Notes: a model not told the origin generated them from the sequence alone. DNA of 12,485 nt from an uncultured Clostridia bacterium (GCA_947627815.1 CANQXN010000041.1:1-12485); one strand, 5' to 3'; counted from the stretch's first letter, positions 1-6,877 are shown. Made by a program: numbers and translations.

Positions 1-296
1 CCGAGCGTGTCGAGCGCTTCCAACACTTCTTCGTACCGTCCCTCGGAGAGGGCGGCGCGCAGAGAAGGAAGCAGCGCCATTTTGCGGTAGGGGAAGGCGT
101 CGTCTGTGTCATCGAGAAAAAAGCCGGCGGAAATGCCCAACCGTTTGGCAAGCGCCTGCAGGGTGGAAAGGGAAGGTGTGGCGGCGTCATGTTCGATGCG
201 CGACAGCATGTTGCGGGTGACGGTACTGTCGCATAAGGCGGCCTGCGTCAGCCCCCGTTCCTGCCGTAAAGCTTTGATTTTCTGTCCTAGTGTCAT
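1..296 (-). CDS. XRE-family HTH regulator, N-terminal part (3' end outside window)
   Basis: The reading frame is open from an ATG at 296 to the window edge, giving 98 visible codons. Residues about 4-58 form a complete XRE/Cro helix-turn-helix: it opens MTLGQKIKALRQERGLTQ, followed by a recognition-helix segment TRNMLSRIEH and the typical TPSLSTLQALAKRLG ending. After a short acidic linker (FFLDDTDD) comes a helical stretch, ALSEGRYEEVLEALDTLG, that resembles the first TPR-like repeat of longer HTH-TPR regulators, so the full protein is probably a DNA-binding sensor with a helical C-terminal domain (inference). The start is supported by AGGAGA five bases upstream. A promoter and an inverted repeat precede it, suggesting self-regulation. 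Its target and ligand cannot be told. Confidence 0.85.
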   Translation of the reverse strand, partial: MTLGQKIKALRQERGLTQAALCDSTVTRNMLSRIEHDAATPSLSTLQALAKRLGISAGFFLDDTDDAFPYRKMALLPSLRAALSEGRYEEVLEALDTL

Positions 297-310
297 AATC
301 GTCTCCTGAA

Positions 311-331
311 AAGGTAATTGTTTTTTACCTT
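311..331. promoter_or_regulatory. Inverted repeat AAGGTAA-N7-TTACCTT, candidate operator
   Basis: A perfect 7-bp inverted repeat (311-317 and 325-331) with a 7-base T-rich spacer lies just downstream of the predicted start of transcription of the XRE gene and upstream of its ribosome-binding site. An XRE dimer binding here would block its own transcription. The link is inferred from position only; a small RNA hairpin in the leader is an alternative. Confidence 0.5.
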
Positions 332-340
332 GCTGACGCT

Positions 341-369
341 ATTGTATCACAAAACCGCGCTTTTGGCAA
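341..369 (-). promoter_or_regulatory. Sigma-A type promoter of the first XRE gene
   Basis: On the minus strand TTGCCA (369-364) and TACAAT (346-341) are separated by exactly 17 bases. This predicts a transcript start near 334 and a leader of about 38 bases before the ATG at 296. Confidence 0.7.
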
Positions 370-425
370 GAAAGAAACAAACTTTTTTAAAACAGGCCGG
401 GGCATATGGCATAGGAGAAAGAAAA

Positions 426-446
426 GGAACGCTGTTTCAGCGTTCC
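426..446. terminator. Bidirectional intrinsic terminator after the small XRE gene
   Basis: GGAACGCTG (426-434), loop TTT, CAGCGTTCC (438-446) make a 9-bp stem. On the plus strand it is followed by TCTTTTTTCTTTT, and on the minus strand by TTTTCTTTCT. The last two codons and the TGA stop of the minus-strand XRE gene lie inside the hairpin. Confidence 0.75.
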
Positions 447-679
447 TCTTTTTTCTTTTGCTCCGACAGTTTCACCGGAGTATCGATGAGACCGGTGATA
501 TAGTCAAGAGAAAGGTCGAAATATTTAGCGTAAAGCATGAGCAGTTCGGTTTTGGGAATAAAGCGCTCGGTTTCGGCACGCCATATCGTTTTGCGATCCA
601 CTTGGAGAATGTCGGCAAGGTCGGTGATGGAGAGATCGCGGGATTCCCGCAGTCCGATCAATCTGTTGGATATGACCAA
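437..679 (-). CDS. Small XRE-family transcriptional repressor (80 aa, TTG start)
   Basis: This 80-residue protein is almost only a helix-turn-helix: residues about 4-60 (VISNRLIGLRESRDLSITDL, then ADILQVDRKTIWRAETE and TELLMLYAKYFDLSLDYITG) match the XRE/Cro fold used by phage-type and PbsX-like repressors. A short charged tail, EQKKKEER, follows. The frame continues upstream without a stop, but the start was set at TTG 679 because AAGGAGG lies seven bases before it and the upstream codons would overlap the promoter. The gene is divergent from a membrane-protein gene at 823, and the shared region holds three spaced palindromes, so it probably represses both directions. The domain call is firm; the operator assignment is inference. 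Confidence 0.88.
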   Translation of the reverse strand: MVISNRLIGLRESRDLSITDLADILQVDRKTIWRAETERFIPKTELLMLYAKYFDLSLDYITGLIDTPVKLSEQKKKEER

Positions 680-709
680 AAGACCACCTCCTTTTTGTGC
701 GTTATGCTG

Positions 710-715
710 ATTATA
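710..715 (-). promoter_or_regulatory. Extended -10 promoter element of the small XRE gene
   Basis: Reading the minus strand, TGGTATAAT gives a perfect TATAAT (715-710) with the TGn extension. No good -35 is visible at the right distance, as expected for an extended -10 promoter. The leftmost, degenerate palindrome (713-728) overlaps it. Confidence 0.6.
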
Positions 716-790
716 CCACAAATGGAACAATTCCGCTTGACAAATTCCACAAGTGGAATTATAATAAGACAAGTATTCCACTTGTGGAAC
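713..790. promoter_or_regulatory. Three palindromic operators spaced 31 bp centre to centre
   Basis: ATTCCAC-AA-GTGGAAT (744-759) and ATTCCAC-TT-GTGGAAC (775-790) share one inverted half-site, TTCCAC. A weaker copy, ATACCAC-AA-ATGGAAC, is at 713-728. Their centres are 720.5, 751.5 and 782.5, that is 31 bp apart each time, or close to three helical turns. They cover the minus-strand -10, the plus-strand spacer and the plus-strand transcript start respectively. The small XRE protein encoded next door is the obvious binder (inference). Confidence 0.75.
737..765 (+). promoter_or_regulatory. Perfect consensus promoter for the membrane-protein gene at 823
   Basis: TTGACA (737-742), a 17-base spacer and TATAAT (760-765) form a full-consensus sigma-A promoter. 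The spacer is taken up almost exactly by a palindrome (744-759), so a bound repressor would exclude RNA polymerase. Transcription should start near 772, inside or next to a second palindrome. Confidence 0.85.
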
Positions 791-822
791 ATTCAATTCA
801 GCCGCAAAGGAGCAACCTTGCC

Positions 823-1527
823 ATGGAATATCGGCGCAACCGTCTCTTTTTTATGTATCGCCGGACGAAACTTTGGACGGGCGTTGGCGTCCTTTCCTAT
901 GTCTTTTTCGCGCTGGCGGTTCTGGCGCTGCTTTGGTTTCTTTGGCTGCCGCCGGCTCTGCCGTTTGCCATTGTCGGGACAGTTTTGTTTTTTATCAGCA
1001 GGAGTATGCTCACCGATGAAAAGCATATGACGGAGCAGGCGGCGCGGATCAGAAAGCGGGCGGAAGAAAAATTTGCTGCTTTGCCTAAGCAAGGCGGGAA
1101 CGCCTCGGAGCCTTTTGTGTTTGAAAGCTGGGATTTTCAGGCGGCGGCGCTTTTTTGCTGTCGCGGGAAAAAGCGGCTCTATGCCTCCTGCTATCGGGTG
1201 ACACAGGTGCTATGGGAAGCGGAAACGCTCTGCGTCTTGACGCTTTCCGCCGATCTTTTGGAAGAGAAGGAAGAAGTATCCTGTCAGCGCTTTTTCTTCT
1301 CTGAACTATCGGGGAGCGAAGTCGGGCGCGAAACCGTATGCCGCGAGGGAATCGACGGGATTTTGTATGAATTTGATCTGCCCGTCATCCGGCTGTATGA
1401 CAAAGAGGGGAAAGAAGCGACAGTCTTGTACCACCGCGTAGCTGATTATACCATGGATAATTTTTGTGAAACCCTCGCTCACCGCCTCGAAACTTTGAAT
1501 CGCCGCGCCTCCGCTTCGGAAAAATAA
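823..1527 (+). CDS. Two-helix membrane protein of unknown function
   Basis: This 234-residue protein is not recognised. Two hydrophobic helices near the N-terminus (about residues 18-41 and 44-60) form a hairpin, followed by a basic, charged helix (about 66-86) and a roughly 150-residue soluble domain with mixed alpha/beta character that probably faces the cytoplasm. ATG 823 was chosen because AAAGGAG ends ten bases before it; an in-frame GTG at 784 lies within the operator and has no ribosome-binding site. It is transcribed alone from a consensus promoter that overlaps two repressor palindromes, divergent from the small XRE gene. Tight control of a small membrane protein is reminiscent of toxin, immunity or stress-response modules, but nothing in the protein itself proves such a role. 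Confidence 0.75.
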   Translation: MEYRRNRLFFMYRRTKLWTGVGVLSYVFFALAVLALLWFLWLPPALPFAIVGTVLFFISRSMLTDEKHMTEQAARIRKRAEEKFAALPKQGGNASEPFVFESWDFQAAALFCCRGKKRLYASCYRVTQVLWEAETLCVLTLSADLLEEKEEVSCQRFFFSELSGSEVGRETVCREGIDGILYEFDLPVIRLYDKEGKEATVLYHRVADYTMDNFCETLAHRLETLNRRASASEK

Positions 1528-1563
1528 AGGGAAAAGCGGCGCGGACAAAAGCAAAAGCAAAAC

Positions 1564-1582
1564 AAAAAGGGAAGCCCTTTTT
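1564..1582. terminator. Small hairpin ending in T5, likely terminator of the 823-1527 gene
   Basis: AAAAAGGG (1564-1571), loop AAG, CCCTTTTT (1575-1582) is a symmetric A/T-flanked hairpin that could terminate in either direction. Only three G:C pairs support it, so on its own it is weak; it is followed at once by a stronger stem. Confidence 0.45.
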
Positions 1583-1587
1583 GAAAG

Positions 1588-1621
1588 AACAGCCGGTCGG
1601 GTCCTGTCCCGACCGGCTGTT
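1588..1621. terminator. Strong GC-rich hairpin, probable terminator
   Basis: AACAGCCGGTCGGG (1588-1601) and CCCGACCGGCTGTT (1608-1621) form a perfect 14-bp stem around the loop TCCTGT. The run of T after it is short (TTT), so it may act together with the hairpin just upstream. It separates the 823-1527 gene from the promoter of the ABC transporter operon. Confidence 0.65.
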
Positions 1622-1676
1622 TGCCGCATTTCTATAATCTTATGAGCAAACAGCGGGTCAAAATGGGGCAAAGCGA

Positions 1677-1705
1677 TTGACTTTACCGGCAAAATGTGTT
1701 ACAAT
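1677..1705 (+). promoter_or_regulatory. Promoter of the ABC transporter / DUF1854 operon
   Basis: TTGACT (1677-1682), a 17-base spacer ending in TGT, and TACAAT (1700-1705) give a near-consensus promoter with an extended -10. The start of transcription would be near 1712, leaving a leader of about 57 bases. That leader contains a 6-bp hairpin (TGCCTT 1732-1737 with AAGGCA 1743-1748) just before the ribosome-binding site. Confidence 0.75.
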
Positions 1706-1768
1706 ACGGTGAAATCAAAAGCGGCCAAGATTGCCTTGCGATAAGGCATACAGAAAGGGGGGATTGTT

Positions 1769-4036
1769 CTGGACGACAGACTTTCCGAAAAAGAGAAAGC
1801 GTTCCTTGCCGAGGAAGGTCTTTTTTTTGCCGGTGAAAACGCCGACGCGGCCGACGACGCCACAGTTTTTGAGCGCGTCGTGGTGGATATGGACAAAAAC
1901 GGGCAGTTCTGCCGTGGGACAATCCTGCTCACAGGGCAAACCCTCTATCTTATGTCCGATTCGGGCGGCGATGCAACAGCGCCGGAAGCCGGCGTGGAGC
2001 GCTATCCGGTGGATACGCTGGAAGCGCTTGCCGTGGATGAGCTTATCTCCACCTGCCGGTTTTACGCCCAAAAAGAGGGCGAGCGTCTGCTTTTGACCTA
2101 CGCGACCTTTTATGCCAAAGAAGACCTCTACCGGCTCGTGTCGAGCTTTGAAAAGCTCAAAGAGGGCAGGACAAAGGAGATCGCCACGGACAAGGAAAAC
2201 CGCCGCTTTTGCCCGATCTGCGGGCGGCGCTATCCCGACAGAGAACGCAAGTTTTGCCCGCACTGCATGGATCGCGGCAAGGTCATCCGCCGCATGGGGG
2301 GCTTTTTCTTCAAATATAAAGCGCAGATGGCCGTTATCATTCTGGTGATGGCGGTTCTTTCCGCTCTCTCGGTGATCACCCCATATTTTACATCAAAATT
2401 TCTCTATGACGAAGTCCTCAATCAAGAATCGGCCTTTTACGGCAGGATCCTGTTTCTGGTGCTGCTCATTGTGAGTATGCGCCTCACAAGACTGTTTTTC
2501 ACAATAGTAAACGGCATCATTACCTCGCGGATTTCGGCCAAAATCGTCTATGATATGAAACAGACGATCTTTTCGGCCATCGAGCGGCTGTCGATGGGCT
2601 ATTTCACCGCCCGCACCACAGGCGGCCTTATGAACCAGATTTACTATGACGCCAACCGGATCTATTGGTTTTTCACCGACGGGTTCCCCTATTTTGTCAT
2701 CAATCTGGTACAGCTTTTGGCCATCACGGTCATCATGCTCCTCTATAATCCCCTGTTGACCCTCCTGGCGCTGGGGCTTACGCCGCTGGTACTCTGGCTG
2801 ATCGGCCGGCTCTTTCGGAAAAGCCGCCGCCTCAACCGCAGACGCTATACCCGCAGCCGGGCGCTCAACGCGCTGCTTTCCGACCTGCTCACCGGCATTC
2901 GGGTGGTCAAGACCTTCTCGCGGGAAAAGACCGAGGCCAAACGCTTTGCCAAAGCCTCCCGGGAGCTGGCGCTGGCCAACAAGAACAGCTCCAAATTCAG
3001 CGCGACCGCCTTTCCGCTCGTCAACACCTTGGTGTATCTCGGCCTGATTCTGGTCTGGGGCTTCGGCGGCTGGATGGCCATCAAGGGCAGTTTCGGCATG
3101 ACCTACGGGATTTTGACCATGTTTGTCTCGTATGTGGGCATGGTCTACGATCCGCTTTACTTCTTTGTCGATATGGTGGAGTGGGGTTCCGACAGCTTGA
3201 ACTCCATGAACCGGCTGTTTGAAATCATGGATGCCCAGGCCGATGTGAAGGAGGCGGAGCATCCGCATCCTTTGCCGAAACTTCGCGGCGATGTCGCCTT
3301 TGAAAATGTGGAGTTTTCCTATACCAAGAGCCGCAAGGTCATCGACAAGGTGTCCTTCTCGGTAGGGGCGGGCAAAACGCTGGGCATCGTGGGCGAAACA
3401 GGCGCCGGCAAATCCACGCTGGTCAATCTTTTGGTGCGCCTGTATGACGCCGACGAGGGGCGCGTCACCGTGGACGGCATCGATGTCAAAGAGCTTTCTT
3501 TTGCCGATCTGCGCCGCAATATCGCCATTGTTTCGCAGGAGACTTACCTCTTTGTCGGCACCATTTATGACAATATCCGCTATGCCAACCACGACGCCAC
3601 GAAAGAGGAGATCATCGAGGCCGCCAAGGCCGCCGGGGCGCATGACTTTATCATGAAATTGCCCGACGCCTATTCCACGATGGTGGGATTCGGTCACAAA
3701 GACCTTTCCGGCGGGGAAAAGCAGAGGATCTCTATTGCCCGAGCGCTTTTGCGCGATCCCAAAATTCTGATTTTAGACGAAGCGACCGCCGCGATGGATA
3801 CCCAGACCGAACGGCGGATCCAGGCGACACTTGACGCGCTTTCCAAGGATCGCACCACCATCATGATCGCTCACCGGCTTTCTACCTTGCGCAACGCCGA
3901 TTCTTTGGTGGTGATCCACAACGGCAAAGTGGCGGAAAGCGGAACGCACGCCGGACTGCTTGCGCAGAAAGGCGAATATTATAAACTCTATCAATTGCAA
4001 TTAGACGCCTTGAAAAATGTGGGCGTCACCGAATAA
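1769..4036 (+). CDS. Zinc-ribbon ABC exporter, fused membrane and ATPase domains (subunit 1)
   Basis: The 755-residue protein has an N-terminal domain (about 1-140), a zinc ribbon with Cys148, Cys151, Cys163 and Cys166, six transmembrane helices (about 184-465) and a C-terminal nucleotide-binding domain. The latter has A-loop Tyr518, Walker A GETGAGKST (542-550), Q-loop Gln590, signature LSGGE (646-650), Walker B Asp670 with catalytic Glu671, and switch His702. This is the type I (MsbA-like) exporter layout, driving export by ATP hydrolysis at the cytoplasmic membrane. The start is an unusual CTG at 1769: AAAGGGGGG ends six bases before it, and the resulting length and N-terminal domain match subunit 2 (751 aa). 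A GTG at 1880 would cut that domain and has no ribosome-binding site. The X-loop (VGFGHKD) and D-loop (AAMD) differ from the usual VGERG and SALD. The substrate is unknown. Confidence 0.9.
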   Translation: MDDRLSEKEKAFLAEEGLFFAGENADAADDATVFERVVVDMDKNGQFCRGTILLTGQTLYLMSDSGGDATAPEAGVERYPVDTLEALAVDELISTCRFYAQKEGERLLLTYATFYAKEDLYRLVSSFEKLKEGRTKEIATDKENRRFCPICGRRYPDRERKFCPHCMDRGKVIRRMGGFFFKYKAQMAVIILVMAVLSALSVITPYFTSKFLYDEVLNQESAFYGRILFLVLLIVSMRLTRLFFTIVNGIITSRISAKIVYDMKQTIFSAIERLSMGYFTARTTGGLMNQIYYDANRIYWFFTDGFPYFVINLVQLLAITVIMLLYNPLLTLLALGLTPLVLWLIGRLFRKSRRLNRRRYTRSRALNALLSDLLTGIRVVKTFSREKTEAKRFAKASRELALANKNSSKFSATAFPLVNTLVYLGLILVWGFGGWMAIKGSFGMTYGILTMFVSYVGMVYDPLYFFVDMVEWGSDSLNSMNRLFEIMDAQADVKEAEHPHPLPKLRGDVAFENVEFSYTKSRKVIDKVSFSVGAGKTLGIVGETGAGKSTLVNLLVRLYDADEGRVTVDGIDVKELSFADLRRNIAIVSQETYLFVGTIYDNIRYANHDATKEEIIEAAKAAGAHDFIMKLPDAYSTMVGFGHKDLSGGEKQRISIARALLRDPKILILDEATAAMDTQTERRIQATLDALSKDRTTIMIAHRLSTLRNADSLVVIHNGKVAESGTHAGLLAQKGEYYKLYQLQLDALKNVGVTE

Positions 4037-4054
4037 ACGAAAGGGGGGATGTGT

Positions 4055-4573
4055 ATGGCCGGCAGTCTGGATCAAGTGGTCACTGTCGTTTATTTTGACA
4101 AGACCAACGCTGATTTTTATAAAAAAGGGGACTTTATCGCGTTAGTCACCCGCGATGCGGCGGGTCAGACGACCGATCGCGGTATTGTCCGCTTGCGCCG
4201 CATGTTCCCCTTTGAGGAACTCTGGGAAAATATTTCGGTTCTGACCAAGGACAATGAGGAACTCGGCGTGATCCGCCGCGTAAGCGATTTTCCCGAAAGG
4301 GAAGACCTCTTGCGCGAAGAACTGATACGGGTGTATTTTACCCCGAAAATTTCAAAGATTTACAGTATGAAGGAAAAATACGGCTTTTCTCACTGGGAGG
4401 TGGAGACCGATGTGGGACGCATCGGGTTTTCGGTCAAAGATACCTTCCGGTCGATGCTGAACTTGCCGGAGGGTCGGGTGATCATCACCGATGTGGATGG
4501 CGGGCGGTACGAAATCCCCGACGCCGCCCGGCTGGATAAAGCCTCCCGCAAGAAGATCGAGCTGTATCTTTGA
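4055..4573 (+). CDS. DUF1854 family protein, ABC transporter accessory
   Basis: The 172-residue soluble protein shows the DUF1854 pattern. An N-terminal beta-rich part has RGIVRLRRMFPFEELWENIS, a middle segment LREELIRVYFTPKISKIYSM, then HWEVETDVGRIGFSVKD, and a C-terminal VIITDVDGGRYEIPDAARLD ending in a conserved basic helix. DUF1854 proteins are known mainly as neighbours of ABC transporters; database entries tie some to cyanophycin loci in proteobacteria, but no cyanophycin gene is present here. Lying between two ABC half-transporter genes, 18 bases after the first and 9 before the second, it is probably a cytoplasmic partner of the transporter (inference). ATG 4055 was preferred to ATG 4049 because the latter directly abuts the ribosome-binding site AAAGGGGGG. 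No catalytic motif is evident. Confidence 0.85.
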   Translation: MAGSLDQVVTVVYFDKTNADFYKKGDFIALVTRDAAGQTTDRGIVRLRRMFPFEELWENISVLTKDNEELGVIRRVSDFPEREDLLREELIRVYFTPKISKIYSMKEKYGFSHWEVETDVGRIGFSVKDTFRSMLNLPEGRVIITDVDGGRYEIPDAARLDKASRKKIELYL

Positions 4574-4582
4574 GAGGGCGTT

Positions 4583-6838
4583 ATGACCGAACGGGAACAA
4601 AAACAGTTTGATACCCTCCGAAAACAAGGGTGGTTTGACGGCGAACCCGAGCCGCGGCTTTTAGCCTTTTACGACCTTGCGCCTGTTGATAGTGAAGAGG
4701 GGCAAACGGTCAGCGAAAGCGGCCTGCGGCTTTGCCGAGGCGCGGCGCTCATCTATGCCGATAAGGCGGTGCTTTGGCAGGATAAGGCAAGAAAGGAAGA
4801 GATTCCCCTGCCGCCCGACGCCTCCCTCACCGCCGAAATCACCGAGGGATCGGTGGCGATGATTTTGGGCGACCGCATCCTTTTCCGGGGGCGCATGAAG
4901 CAGAAAACCAAATATTATCTTTTGGCCAAGCGCTATGCCGACATCAAGGCGGGCAAGGCCGACAGTCGGGATGACGAAAAAGCCGCCGTCTGCATCAAGT
5001 GCGGGCGGCCGCTGAACGGCGCGGAAGGCGAGATCTGCGGTTATTGCAAGAGCAAAAAGCGGGTCGTCCGGCAGCTGTGGGAGATCATGACCGGCAGTAA
5101 ACGCTATCTTTTCACCGCCATTGTTCTCTTTTTCGTCGTGACCGGCATCAATTTGCTTTCCCCCCGGCTGAATAAACTGATGGTGGATGAATACATCTCA
5201 CCCCGCGTGACGGTATACGAGGGTTTTGCCGGATGGGCGATCCCCTTTTTCGTGGTGATTCTCACGATTCTTGCCGTCAATCTGCTTTCCCGCGCTTTGT
5301 CGATCCTCCGTAGCCGCATTTTGATTAACGCCTCCAACGGTGTGATCATCCGGCTGCGCGAAACGGTGTTTGAAAAGATCGAAAAGCTGTCGGTGGCCAA
5401 TGTGGCGCGGCGGACGGCGGGCAACCTGATGCATCGGGTGACAAACGATACCACGGTGATCCAGAATTTTCTCACCAACAATTTTGCCAATCTTGTGGAA
5501 CAAATCCTGATGTTCGCCGGCATCGGCACCGTGCTGTTTGTCTATAGCTGGCAATTGGCGCTGATCATTTTGGCGCCGGTGCCGCTCGCCATATGGCTGA
5601 ATCTGAAGTTTCGCCGGCGTACCCAGGCCATGTACCACACCCAATGGGAAAAATCCTCCCGTGTGGAGACCTTTTTGCACGATATTTTTTCCGGCATCCG
5701 GGTGGTGAAGGCGTTCGGCACCGAAGAACGGGAGCGGACGCGCTTTGAAAAGTTCACGGCGGCGGAGCGGGACATTCAGGTGCGCAACGAGCGCTTTTAC
5801 GCGATCTTTTCCCCCATCCTGACCTTTCTTCTCGGCATCGGTGAAATTTTTCTCGTCTATTATACCGGCGTGCAGAATTTGGGCGGCAGTATGACCTTGG
5901 GCGATATTTCCATGTTCACCGCCTATGTGTCGCTGATCTACGGGCCTTTGCAGTTTTTCGCCAACCTGTTGCGGCAGTTTGCCAATATGGTCAACTCCGC
6001 CTCCAAGGTTTTTGAGATTTTGGACGAAAAAGTGGATGTGGCTGACAGCGAAGCGCCGGTGGAGCGCGCCATCGAAGGCACCATTGAACTCAAAGATGTG
6101 TCTTTTGACTACGATGAGCGCAACGAGGTGCTGAAGCATATTAGTCTCACGGTTCATCCCGGCGAGATGATCGGCATTGTCGGCAAATCCGGCGTGGGGA
6201 AATCCACGCTCATCAATCTGGTGATGCGCATGTATGATGTCGACGAGGGCGAGATCCTGATCGACGGCATCAATATCAAGGACTATTCGCAGGAATGTCT
6301 GCGCTCTCAAATCGGCGCGGTTTTACAGGAAACTTTCCTGTTTTCCGGCACGATATACGACAATATCGCTTATGCCAAGCCGACGGCGGGACGCGAAGAG
6401 GTAATCGCCGCCGCCAAACTCGCCGGCGCGCATACCTTTATCATGAAATTGCCGGATGCCTACGACACCAAAGTGGGCGAGCGCGGTTACACCCTGTCAG
6501 GCGGGGAGCGGCAGCGGGTGACGATTGCCCGGGCGCTTTTGCATGACCCGCGCATCTTGATTTTAGATGAGGCCACCTCGGCGCTCGATACCGAGACAGA
6601 AAAACAGATTCAGGACGCCTTGCAGGTTCTCATCCAGAATCGAACCACGCTGGCCATTGCCCATAGGCTTTCCACCCTGCGCAACGCCACCCGGCTCATC
6701 GTGCTTTCCGAGGGCGGCATCGCCGAGGAAGGGACGCACGAAGAACTGATGGCGAAAAAAGGCATGTATTATGATCTTGTCATGGCACAGCGGCAGATGT
6801 TCTCGAACAAATTCGCCAAAGAACTGCCCGCCGGCTGA
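4583..6838 (+). CDS. Zinc-ribbon ABC exporter, fused membrane and ATPase domains (subunit 2)
   Basis: The 751-residue paralogue of subunit 1 has the same order of parts: an N-terminal domain (1-130), a zinc ribbon with Cys137, Cys140, Cys152 and Cys155 (the same CxxC-x11-CxxC spacing), six transmembrane helices (about 175-465) and a nucleotide-binding domain. Its motifs are all canonical: A-loop Tyr510, Walker A GKSGVGKST (534-542), Q-loop Gln582, X-loop VGERG, signature LSGGE (638-642), Walker B Asp662 with Glu663, D-loop SALD, and switch His694. Together with subunit 1 it most likely forms a heterodimeric exporter, although both subunits keep the catalytic glutamate and homodimers cannot be excluded. 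GAGAGG precedes the ATG by five bases. The N-terminal domain has no membrane segment and may be where DUF1854 docks (inference). Confidence 0.92.
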   Translation: MTEREQKQFDTLRKQGWFDGEPEPRLLAFYDLAPVDSEEGQTVSESGLRLCRGAALIYADKAVLWQDKARKEEIPLPPDASLTAEITEGSVAMILGDRILFRGRMKQKTKYYLLAKRYADIKAGKADSRDDEKAAVCIKCGRPLNGAEGEICGYCKSKKRVVRQLWEIMTGSKRYLFTAIVLFFVVTGINLLSPRLNKLMVDEYISPRVTVYEGFAGWAIPFFVVILTILAVNLLSRALSILRSRILINASNGVIIRLRETVFEKIEKLSVANVARRTAGNLMHRVTNDTTVIQNFLTNNFANLVEQILMFAGIGTVLFVYSWQLALIILAPVPLAIWLNLKFRRRTQAMYHTQWEKSSRVETFLHDIFSGIRVVKAFGTEERERTRFEKFTAAERDIQVRNERFYAIFSPILTFLLGIGEIFLVYYTGVQNLGGSMTLGDISMFTAYVSLIYGPLQFFANLLRQFANMVNSASKVFEILDEKVDVADSEAPVERAIEGTIELKDVSFDYDERNEVLKHISLTVHPGEMIGIVGKSGVGKSTLINLVMRMYDVDEGEILIDGINIKDYSQECLRSQIGAVLQETFLFSGTIYDNIAYAKPTAGREEVIAAAKLAGAHTFIMKLPDAYDTKVGERGYTLSGGERQRVTIARALLHDPRILILDEATSALDTETEKQIQDALQVLIQNRTTLAIAHRLSTLRNATRLIVLSEGGIAEEGTHEELMAKKGMYYDLVMAQRQMFSNKFAKELPAG

Positions 6839-6877
6839 TTTTCCGATGTCTGCCCGTACAGAAAGGAGTTGCGTCTG

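Noticed and set aside
458..1030. Plus-strand open frame crossing the small XRE gene, the divergent promoter and the membrane-protein start
   Set aside because: It runs through a bidirectional promoter, overlaps two supported genes and has no ribosome-binding site or recognisable domain.
1731..2096. Plus-strand frame with TTG 1764 near the same ribosome-binding site as CTG 1769, hinting at a frameshift near the T8 run at 1821
   Set aside because: The frame from CTG 1769 is continuous with the rest of the exporter across the T run, so no frameshift is needed; the other frame gives a basic, low-complexity product.
2393..3697. Long 434-codon open frame on the minus strand opposite the first ABC exporter
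   Set aside because: It lies fully inside a gene with all ABC motifs, has no ribosome-binding site, and its product is a His/Gly/Asp-rich string typical of antisense reading of GC-rich coding sequence.
1880..4036. GTG at 1880 as start of the first ABC exporter
   Set aside because: No ribosome-binding site is present before it, and it would remove part of an N-terminal domain retained by the paralogue; CTG 1769 fits in spacing and length.
4055..4573. Role of the DUF1854 gene in cyanophycin metabolism
   Set aside because: No cyanophycin synthetase or cyanophycinase gene lies in the window, so only the transporter-accessory role is supported by context.
5198..6310. 370-codon open frame on the minus strand opposite the second ABC exporter
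   Set aside because: Same position and composition as the antisense frame of the first exporter; both are by-products of the paralogous coding strands.
1769..6838. Heterodimeric exporter with one catalytically dead ATP site
   Set aside because: Both subunits keep the Walker B glutamate, the LSGGE signature and the switch histidine; only the coupling loops of subunit 1 deviate.
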